The notes under the pieces are model-generated. The model worked only from the letters and a program-made list of their open reading frames with translations, had not been told where the DNA came from and searched no databases. A stretch of 6,420 nt of DNA, taken from positions 1 to 6,420 of the forward strand of contig JANRIF010000252.1 of NCBI GenBank assembly GCA_033765245.1, read 5' to 3'. A program made the translations under genes and the position numbers. Each line of letters opens with the position of its first letter. Position 1 is the first letter of the stretch. This DNA is from GCA-002840015 sp033765245 (GTDB taxonomy: Bacteria > Pseudomonadota > Gammaproteobacteria > Xanthomonadales > Xanthomonadaceae). Of the stretch, positions 1 to 4,855 are shown one piece after another.

Positions 1-19
1 TCACCACGACACCCCGCTT

Positions 20-68
20 GCTCCTCCCCTTGCGGTGCGCAGCATCGCAGGGGGAGGTTGGGAGGGGG
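20..68 (+). repeat. C/G-rich intergenic hairpin repeat, copy 1
   Basis: The left arm at 23-34 (CCTCCCCTTGCG) pairs with the right arm at 46-57 (CGCAGGGGGAGG). This gives a 12-bp stem with one G-U pair and an 11-nt loop, followed by a GGTTGGGAGGGGG tail (56-68). The same layout of stem, loop and GGTTGGG(G)AGGGG tail occurs in reverse orientation at 98-144, so this is one unit of a repeat family. Short palindromes of this CCCTCCCC type are, from memory, common between genes in Xanthomonas. Transcribed, the unit would fold into a stable hairpin, but no T-run follows it. Confidence 0.65.
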
Positions 69-97
69 TTGCTGTTGGCAGTCGCGTCGCAAGTATT

Positions 98-144
98 CAC
101 CCCTCCCCAACCCTCCCCTTCGCTTGCAGCGAAAGGGAGGGAGC
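98..144 (-). repeat. C/G-rich intergenic hairpin repeat, copy 2 (inverted relative to copy 1)
   Basis: Arms at 111-124 and 128-141 form a 14-bp stem with one mismatch and a 3-nt TGC loop. The flank at 98-110 (CACCCCTCCCCAA) is the reverse complement of the tail of the unit at 20-68. Read on the minus strand it aligns along its whole length with copy 1. The loop sequence differs but the stems are preserved. The two copies therefore form a tail-to-tail inverted pair around a 29-bp spacer. Confidence 0.65.
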
Positions 145-203
145 TGATGTTGCGCGCTGCCTGTTGCCTTGCAGCGAGAACCAGAAACGGTTCATGGAGA
201 GGA

Positions 204-270
204 GCGAGGCGGCGTGGCAATCCAGAAATGTTAGGAAAAACAAAGCACTGGATTGCTTCGCTGCGCTCGC
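204..270. repeat. Palindromic repeat with GCAATCCAG / CTGGATTGC core
   Basis: GCAATCCAG at 217-225 is the exact reverse complement of CTGGATTGC at 248-256, with a 22-nt A-rich loop. The pairing continues outward through GCGAG (204-208) and CTCGC (266-270), with one bulged base and a few mismatches, giving arms of about 22 nt. The right arm continues as CAATGACG. The phrase CTGGATTGCTTCG...CTCGCAATGAC is, as I recall, widespread as a dispersed palindromic repeat in many bacterial genomes. It is unrelated to the C/G-rich pair to its left. There is no transposase, so any movement would be in trans. Confidence 0.6.
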
Positions 271-432
271 AATGACGTCGGGGACAATTGTTCAGGGTTT
301 TCATAATCATTTTTCCCCAGTGTGGGAAAAGAAAAATGGTGGCGAACAAACGGTTTCGTTGCAGATGAAAATATGAGGCTGTGCAAATATCTGCGCCGCA
401 TCGTGGTGTCGACGCTGAGGTAAATACTAAAT

Positions 433-448
433 CGTGACAGAGGTCACA
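433..448. promoter_or_regulatory. Candidate CRP/Clp-type operator
   Basis: The sequence is CGTGA-CAGAGG-TCACA. It matches the CRP consensus TGTGA-N6-TCACA at 9 of 10 defined positions, and the inner GTGA and TCAC are perfectly symmetrical. In Xanthomonas the CRP homologue Clp, which responds to cyclic di-GMP, recognises the same consensus. The centre lies about 168 bp upstream of the GTG start of the HypX-like gene, in the only stretch that could carry its promoter. A single site with one mismatch can arise by chance, and I could not place a matching promoter. Confidence 0.4.
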
Positions 449-482
449 CTGCGGGCTTCGTCGGAATAGGCAGGATACCAGC

Positions 483-498
483 GCGCCCCGCGGGGCGC
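483..498. promoter_or_regulatory. Perfect 16-bp palindrome in the HypX-like gene leader
   Basis: GCGCCCCGCGGGGCGC is a perfect dyad with no spacer, about 110 bp upstream of the GTG start and 35 bp downstream of the CRP-like site. It could be an operator for a dimeric regulator or the stem of a leader hairpin. Because it is pure G/C it might also be a remnant of the local G/C-rich repeats. No known operator is recognised. Confidence 0.3.
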
Positions 499-598
499 CG
501 ACATTGGGAGGGGGCTGGTGTTGGGGGCATGTCGCGTGGGTAACCGTGGCCGTATGAAAGCGGTTGCGGTTATTCGCATGGCACCACAATACATTAGC

Positions 599-611
599 GG
601 AGATAACCGTG
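599..611 (+). promoter_or_regulatory. Ribosome binding site and GTG start of the HypX-like gene
   Basis: GGAG at 599-602 lies six bases before GTG at 609-611. The frame opens further upstream at a TTG (564), but that codon has no purine-rich sequence at the right distance. The 15 extra residues it would add also do not belong to the Rossmann start VRILLIGSSYNS that begins formyltransferase-like domains. This site therefore decides the start. Confidence 0.8.
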
Positions 612-2333
612 CGCATCCTCTTGATTGGCTCGTCATATAATAGTCTTACACAACGGGTGCATGTTGAGCTTCAGTGGCGCGAGCACCAGGTCTCGGTGTG
701 CTTGTCGGTCAGTGACCAGGAAATGCGGTCCGCAGTGGCGGCATTCCAGCCCGAATTGATCATTTGCCCGATGTTGAAAAAGCGCGTGCCGGAGGACATC
801 TGGCGCGGTGTCACCACCTTGATCGTGCACCCCGGGATCGTCGGCGATCGCGGTCCGAGTTCGCTGGATTGGGCGATCCAGGGGCAGGAGCCGGAATGGG
901 GCGTGACGGTGCTGCAGGCGGATGAGGAGATGGATGCCGGCGCGATCTGGGCGACGCGCAATTTTCCGATGCGTGCGGCGAGCAAGAGTGCCCTGTACCG
1001 CGAGGAGGTCAGTACGCTGGCATTGGCAGCGGTGATGGAGGCGGTGGACAAGTTCGCTCGTGGCGGGGCACCGGTTCCGCTGGACTATTCGCAGCCAGAG
1101 GTGCGCGGGCGTTGGCGTGATGCGATGAAGATGTCGGCGCGCAAGGTGGATTTCGCCACCGACAGCACGGACGATATCCTGCGCAAGATCCGCGCCGCCG
1201 ATGGCGATCCGGGAGTGCCGGATACGATCTTCGGGCAGCGGTTTCAGTTGTTTGGCGCGCATCCGGAGTCCACCCTGCGCGGCGAGCCTGGCGAAGTGTT
1301 GGCCAAACGCCAGGGCGCGATATGCCGTGCCACCCGCGATGGCGCGGTATGGATATCGCACCTGCGCAAGGTGCTACCGGAGCGCAGTGACAGTTTCAAA
1401 TTGCCGGCCACGATGGCGCTGGGGCCGCTCGCCCGTACCATTCCCGAGCATGCCGGATCGGATCGCATGGGGATCGGCGACCGCACCTACAAGGAAATCT
1501 GGTACGAGGAGGCCGATGGCATCGGCTACCTGTATTTTGAGTTCTACAACGGCGCCATGAGCACCGATCAATGCGACCGCCTGCGCCGTGCATTCATTGC
1601 GGCCAAGCAGCGGCCGACCCGCGCCATCGTGCTGGCCGGCGGTCGGTTGTACTGGTCCAACGGGATTCATCTCAATGTGATCGAGGCGTCGGACGATCCT
1701 GGCGCCGAGTCGTGGCGCAACCTCGATGCCATGAACGATCTGGTGCTGGAAATCCTCAACACCGAGTCGCATTGGGTTGTCTCGGCAGTGCACGGTAGCG
1801 CCGGGGCCGGGGGCGTGATCCTGGCGCTGGCGGCGGACGAGGTGTTCGTCCGCGAGGGCGTGGTGCTCAATCCGCATTACCGCAGCATGGGCGGTTTGCA
1901 CGGCGCAGAGTATTGGACCTATCTGCTGCCGCGACGTGTGGGAGCTGCCATGGCGACGCATCTGACCGAGTCGTGCCTGCCGGTGATGGATCGTCAAGCC
2001 CTGAAGATGGGGCTTGTGGATGGGGTGTTGACGCCGACTGCAGCCGCCGGATTCTCGCAGCAGATCGAGCGCCATGTGCGCGACGCGATCGCACGTGAGG
2101 ATTTTGCGACGCGGATGGCGCGCAAGCGCAAGCGGCGGCGTCAGGATGAGATCATCAAGCCGCTAGCGGCCTATCGCGACTACGAAATGGCACAGGTGGT
2201 GCATTCGTTCAACGACCCCGACTCGGACTACCACTTGGCGCGCGCGCAGTTCGTGCGCAAGTTGCCGAGCACGCATACGCCGGAGCGTTTGGTGCACCCG
2301 ATCGCCCGGCGCTCGGTGCGTAGCGTGGCATAG
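609..2333 (+). CDS. hypX: HypX-like protein: formyl-tetrahydrofolate domain fused to enoyl-CoA-hydratase-like domain
   Basis: The product is 574 aa. In characterised hydrogen oxidisers HypX (HoxX) takes the formyl group of N10-formyl-tetrahydrofolate and converts it to CO for the Fe(CO)(CN)2 centre of NiFe-hydrogenase, acting in the cytosol. Residues 1-160 are a formyltransferase-like Rossmann domain with the HypX signatures HPGIVGDRGPSSLDWAI (His74) and EEMDAGAIWA (106-115). About 165-290 resembles the C-terminal domain of methionyl-tRNA formyltransferase (IRAADGDPGVPD). Residues 305-515 are crotonase-like, with HGSAGAGG at 395-402 and NPHY...GAEYWTYLLPRRVG. Tyr424 and Glu434 sit ten residues apart, like the Tyr/Glu pair I recall as catalytic in Aquifex HypX. 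The tail (YRDYEMA...SDYHLARAQFVRK) is also HypX-like. No hyp, hox or hup gene is in the window, so the physiological role is uncertain. The family call is firm. The start is GTG with a GGAG site. The gene appears monocistronic. Confidence 0.85.
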   Translation: MRILLIGSSYNSLTQRVHVELQWREHQVSVCLSVSDQEMRSAVAAFQPELIICPMLKKRVPEDIWRGVTTLIVHPGIVGDRGPSSLDWAIQGQEPEWGVTVLQADEEMDAGAIWATRNFPMRAASKSALYREEVSTLALAAVMEAVDKFARGGAPVPLDYSQPEVRGRWRDAMKMSARKVDFATDSTDDILRKIRAADGDPGVPDTIFGQRFQLFGAHPESTLRGEPGEVLAKRQGAICRATRDGAVWISHLRKVLPERSDSFKLPATMALGPLARTIPEHAGSDRMGIGDRTYKEIWYEEADGIGYLYFEFYNGAMSTDQCDRLRRAFIAAKQRPTRAIVLAGGRLYWSNGIHLNVIEASDDPGAESWRNLDAMNDLVLEILNTESHWVVSAVHGSAGAGGVILALAADEVFVREGVVLNPHYRSMGGLHGAEYWTYLLPRRVGAAMATHLTESCLPVMDRQALKMGLVDGVLTPTAAAGFSQQIERHVRDAIAREDFATRMARKRKRRRQDEIIKPLAAYRDYEMAQVVHSFNDPDSDYHLARAQFVRKLPSTHTPERLVHPIARRSVRSVA

Positions 2334-2345
2334 CAGCAAACCCGC

Positions 2346-2377
2346 CGCGGAGCGCACGCTCGCACGTGCGTTCCGCG
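2346..2377. terminator. Strong hairpin between convergent genes, possible bidirectional terminator
   Basis: Arms 2346-2358 (CGCGGAGCGCACG) and 2365-2377 (CGTGCGTTCCGCG) form a 13-bp stem with one G-U pair and a 6-nt loop. The hairpin starts 12 bases after the stop of the HypX-like gene and lies 67 bases beyond the stop of the convergent minus-strand gene. No T-run follows on either strand; the minus-strand side has only GGGTTTGC. It is therefore either an atypical, U-poor terminator or an mRNA 3'-end stabiliser. Confidence 0.5.
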
Positions 2378-2444
2378 AACCGGTGCGGTGCGCGGCTTCC
2401 CGGCCGCGCAGGTCAAGCGCCGGACATCGATTGCCGGTGGTCGC

Positions 2445-3476
2445 TTACGGGGCGTCGCACACCGATACGTCCGGCCGGCCGCCGTAGCTGCGCCCCAGTT
2501 CGGCGAACTTCTCGCTCTCCGTCAGCGGCGCGATTTCCGGTCGTACCAGCGCGTCCACCTGCTGCGCGACTGCTGTGCGCGCCTCGACCGACAGCCGCGC
2601 GCGGGCGGCATCGAGGTCTGCTTGCGCGGCGGGAAAGACGATGCCGTAGCGCGCCATCAGGTCGGAATACATGACGAACTTAGCGTCGTCGCGAATCCGG
2701 AACGGCGGGTTGGCTCGATTGATGGCGCGGTGATCGCCATGGATGCGCGCCAACGCGATCAGCGCCGGAGCATCGCCCTCACGCGCTGCCTGTTCCAGCC
2801 ATGGCAAGGCGAGGCGCTTGTACTCGGCCCAGCGTTCGAGGTCGCCCAGAAAGTTGGCCCGGTCCAGCGACGGTTCGAGCACCATCGGTACGCGCAATGC
2901 CGGTCTGGCCTTGGCGGCGCTCAGCCGCAACTCGAACGCCTTGTCCAGTTGCTCCGGCTGCAGGTCGGCGCAGCCTTCGCCGAGTTGCCGGGCGCGCGCT
3001 TCCATGTTGGTGATCATGCCGACGGCGCGATCGGGTGTCTCCGACTGCTGCGCCGCCACCCGCTCCATTTCGGCGGCATAGGTTGCACTCATGCGCGCCT
3101 GCGCGCAGCGCTGCAATTCCTGCCCAAGCCAGCATGCCGCGCCCATGTCGCCACGCTTGGCGCGTGCATACAACTCGTCGAACACCTCGGCAACGGGCGT
3201 TCCGGCACTAGGCAGCGCGTGCGGCCACGACGGCGGCGCGCCGTCGGCCCCGTTAGCGCCAGCGCTCGCCGCGTTGTTGTCAGCGTTGGCGGGATGCGCG
3301 GCGCGGTCATCGATGGGCGAGGTCGCCGCCGCTTCCGCACCCGCCCCGCTTTCGACCGCCAACGCCGCGCCGGATGGAGACGTTCCGCGGTAATGGGCCG
3401 TGATCGCCAGTGCGACAACGGTCAGTAGCAAAACAGCGGCAACGGACAGTGTGATATTGCGTCGCGAATGTGGCAT
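2445..3476 (-). CDS. Membrane-anchored periplasmic protein with Sel1/TPR-like helical repeats, function unknown
   Basis: The product is 343 aa. Residues 1-7 are basic (MPHSRRN). They are followed by a single hydrophobic segment at about 8-27 and then an Ala/Gly/Asn/Pro-rich linker at about 31-90. This suggests an inner-membrane anchor or uncleaved signal with the rest in the periplasm. The remaining body is helical and Ala-rich. Two stretches look like Sel1-type repeats: ELYARAKRGDMGAACWLGQE (101-120) and PWLEQAAREGDAPALIALAR (225-244). Each has the A..GD..A...L pattern. Such repeats usually mediate protein-protein contacts. Four cysteines (115, 124, 169, 340) could form disulfides outside the cytoplasm. 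The ATG is preceded by a very strong ribosome binding site, AAGGAAGGA (3481-3489), four bases away, which fixes the start. I do not recognise a named family. A long antisense frame across this gene lacks any such features. Confidence 0.75.
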   Translation of the reverse strand: MPHSRRNITLSVAAVLLLTVVALAITAHYRGTSPSGAALAVESGAGAEAAATSPIDDRAAHPANADNNAASAGANGADGAPPSWPHALPSAGTPVAEVFDELYARAKRGDMGAACWLGQELQRCAQARMSATYAAEMERVAAQQSETPDRAVGMITNMEARARQLGEGCADLQPEQLDKAFELRLSAAKARPALRVPMVLEPSLDRANFLGDLERWAEYKRLALPWLEQAAREGDAPALIALARIHGDHRAINRANPPFRIRDDAKFVMYSDLMARYGIVFPAAQADLDAARARLSVEARTAVAQQVDALVRPEIAPLTESEKFAELGRSYGGRPDVSVCDAP

Positions 3477-3698
3477 GGCGTCCTTCCTTGGAATGGGATG
3501 GGTTGGTGGTGCCGAACCGGGTTGTCGTGGCTATCGTTACATCAGGACTCTGTTGCGTGCCGCGAGAGCGCCCGCTGCAGTAAACGCTCGTTGACGCTAC
3601 ATGGGGTTGGTTTGGGGGTTGCCAAGTGTGGGGCGCGCGGCGGCTTGTTGCGGAGGCGGTCGCGGCCGCGCCTTGGCACGGCGCGAATGCGTCTGCAC

Positions 3699-4130
3699 TC
3701 ACGGCGCGAGTGTCAGCGATTTTGCCTCGGCCCATTCGCGCAGCGCCTGTTCGGTGGCTTTGGCTTCGAAGTCGTACCAGGTCTGCAGCAGTGCGTGTCG
3801 GTCGAGCAACGCCTTGAAACGCGCGTAGGCGCCGGGCTTGCGAAAGGCATCGCGCACGCTGTCGTATTCCTGCGCCATGTGCCGTCGGGTGAAGTCGAAC
3901 ACGAGTTGCTTGCCGAGGTCCAGGTCGGCCTTGTGCGGCACATCGACGTAGTTGTCGCTGTCGTCGATGTCGTCGGGCAGCTCCTCGCCGTCGTCTTCGT
4001 CCTGCACACGCCAATGGACCTTGCCGGTAAGGCGCGAGACGCAGGCGACGTTCTCGCATTGGTGGGGGCTGCTGACCCACTCGAAGGCAATGTTCAGGTC
4101 ATCGAAGCTTACGGGAGCGCTCGGATTCAT
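3699..4130 (-). CDS. UPF0158 family protein
   Basis: The product is 143 aa, cytosolic, with no signal or membrane segment. It matches the UPF0158 pattern as I know it. An N-terminal segment reads into a 'L.TG.V' strand (RLTGKVHW, 33-40). A very acidic stretch follows (DEDDGEELPDDIDDSD, 44-59), then YVDVPHKADLDLGKQLVFDF (61-80). The C-terminal helical part is GAYARFKALLDR...LLQTWYDFEAKATEQALREWAE (100-134), matching the typical 'GkgAF.rFkd.L....l...W..f......+...WL' signature. The biochemical function of this family is not established. The ATG at 4130 has only a weak GAG eight bases upstream. The gene lies 222 bp upstream of the Sel1-like gene on the same strand and is divergent from the DUF1304 gene. 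A shared transcript with the Sel1-like gene is possible, but that gene's strong ribosome binding site and the gap favour separate expression. Confidence 0.8.
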   Translation of the reverse strand: MNPSAPVSFDDLNIAFEWVSSPHQCENVACVSRLTGKVHWRVQDEDDGEELPDDIDDSDNYVDVPHKADLDLGKQLVFDFTRRHMAQEYDSVRDAFRKPGAYARFKALLDRHALLQTWYDFEAKATEQALREWAEAKSLTLAP

Positions 4131-4328
4131 GACGGCATCTCGCGGCGACGGACTCGCCCCATGTTGCTACGGTGCGGGGGTGGTCGTCGACGGGGCGACG
4201 CCTTTGCGGACGGCGAACCTGGATAGCCAGGATATCGCTCAAGCAAACCGGACCGGATCCCGGGTGCACTCTTGCGCGCAACGTCGTAATGTCTGCACGG
4301 ATGCCCACCCGCTGCCCCGAGGAAAGTC
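4131..4328. promoter_or_regulatory. Divergent intergenic region between the UPF0158 and DUF1304 genes
   Basis: This 198-bp gap must contain the promoters of both divergent genes. It holds a short inverted repeat CCTGG-ATAG-CCAGG (4218-4231) and a 10-bp palindrome TTGCGCGCAA (4272-4281), either of which could be an operator half. GAGGA at 4319-4323 is the ribosome binding site of the plus-strand gene. No -35/-10 pair with acceptable spacing was found by eye. Confidence 0.35.
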
Positions 4329-4688
4329 ATGCTCGCCCAGATCGCCCACGTCGTCGTCGCGCTCGTCGCGCTGTTGCACTTCTACTTTCTGGTACTGGAG
4401 ATGTTTCTGTGGGACAAGCCCATCGGGCTCAAGGCGTTCGGCCAGACGCCAGCGTCGGCGGCGGCGACCAAGGTGCTGGCAGCGAATCAGGGGCTGTACA
4501 ACGGCTTTCTCGCGGCCGGGCTGGTGTGGGGCCTGTGGCTCGGCGCCGACGGTTTCGCGGTGCAGGTGTTTTTTCTGAGCTGCGTGCTGATTGCGGGGCT
4601 CTACGGCGCAGCCACCGCCAGCCGCAAGATTTTGTTCGTGCAGGCGCTGCCGGCGGCGTTGGGGTTGGTGTTGCTTTGGTTGGGGTGA
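4329..4688 (+). CDS. DUF1304 family small integral membrane protein
   Basis: The product is 119 aa, the usual size for this family of bacterial four-helix membrane proteins (about 120 aa). Predicted membrane segments lie at about 5-27, 53-72, 76-97 and 101-118. The family hallmarks I recognise are the polar residues in helix 1 (H17...LEMFLW, 23-28), the short cytosolic-type loop with FGQTP (37-41), and NQGLYNGFLAAGL (53-65) opening helix 2. The molecular function is unknown. The ATG is well supported by GAGGA (4319-4323) five bases upstream. The gene stands alone. A REP-like palindromic element begins eight bases after its stop codon, and the next gene is convergent. Confidence 0.85.
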   Translation: MLAQIAHVVVALVALLHFYFLVLEMFLWDKPIGLKAFGQTPASAAATKVLAANQGLYNGFLAAGLVWGLWLGADGFAVQVFFLSCVLIAGLYGAATASRKILFVQALPAALGLVLLWLG

Positions 4689-4695
4689 GTCCGGA

Positions 4696-4799
4696 TGTCA
4701 GCTCCGCTGCGCTTGAGTCAACCTACGTTGGCATGGCGAAAATGGCTGAGGTGCGTTGAATCGTAGGTCGGATCAAGCGCCAATAGCGCGGAGCCGACA
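4696..4799. repeat. Paired REP-like palindromic element (BIME-like) between convergent genes
   Basis: The left arm 4696-4727 (TGTCAGCTCCGC...AACCTACG) and the right arm 4762-4799 (CGTAGGTCGGATCAAGCGC...GCGGAGCCGACA) are imperfect reverse complements around a 34-nt loop. Each arm is one unit of a repeat of the GTAGGTCGGAT type. The right unit is complete and folds on its own: GTCGG (4767-4771) pairs with CCGAC (4794-4798), and GCGC (4777-4780) pairs with GCGC (4786-4789) over a CAATA loop. The left unit lacks about six bases covering the hairpin tip. REP-like units of this kind are typical of intergenic DNA in Pseudomonas and Xanthomonas, and are moved by RAYT transposases in trans. It may also act as a 3'-end stabiliser or weak bidirectional terminator. 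Confidence 0.65.
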
Positions 4800-4855
4800 A
4801 CATGCGCGCGCAGGCATTGCGGCGTCGGTGTGCACCGCATGAGCCGATGTGGCGC

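Larger units (their letters stand above)
1..608. other. 608-bp non-coding region upstream of the HypX-like gene
   Basis: I find no credible gene here. The open frames that cross it run through palindromic repeats, have no good ribosome binding site and resemble no family I know. The left third (about 1-145) is C/G-rich and built of repeated hairpins. It is followed by a second type of palindromic repeat (204-270). A markedly AT-richer stretch (about 285-430) contains a small bulged hairpin, TTTTCCCCA/TGGGAAAA, at 311-330. The last part (430-608) carries a CRP-like operator and a 16-bp perfect palindrome, then the ribosome binding site of the next gene. No convincing -35/-10 pair could be fixed by eye. 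Confidence 0.7.

Noticed and set aside
18..376. Two overlapping plus-strand open frames of 85 and 113 codons
   Set aside because: They run through three palindromic repeats, have biased low-complexity composition and no ribosome binding site, and look like no known protein.
564..595. TTGCGG ... TACATT as a -35/-10 promoter for the HypX-like gene
   Set aside because: The spacing is 20 bp and would leave only a few bases before the ribosome binding site. Poor match to consensus.
564..608. TTG start that would lengthen the HypX-like protein by 15 residues
   Set aside because: No ribosome binding site precedes it. The extra residues precede a canonical Rossmann start, while the GTG at 609 has GGAG six bases upstream.
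427..636. Minus-strand open frame of 69 codons upstream of the HypX-like gene
   Set aside because: It covers the regulatory stretch and overlaps the start of the well-supported plus-strand gene. It has no family resemblance.
633..1361. Minus-strand 242-codon frame inside the HypX-like gene
   Set aside because: It is a composition shadow of a gene with clear family signatures on the other strand.
2388..3428. 346-codon plus-strand frame antisense to the Sel1-like gene
   Set aside because: It is Arg-rich with no domain or motif. The opposite strand has a strong ribosome binding site, a membrane anchor and repeat motifs. Long antisense frames are expected at this GC content.
3621..3677. GCCAAG...CTTGGC inverted repeat as a terminator for the UPF0158 gene
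   Set aside because: Only a 6-bp stem over a 45-nt G/C-rich loop, with no T-run on the minus strand after it. Too weak to call.
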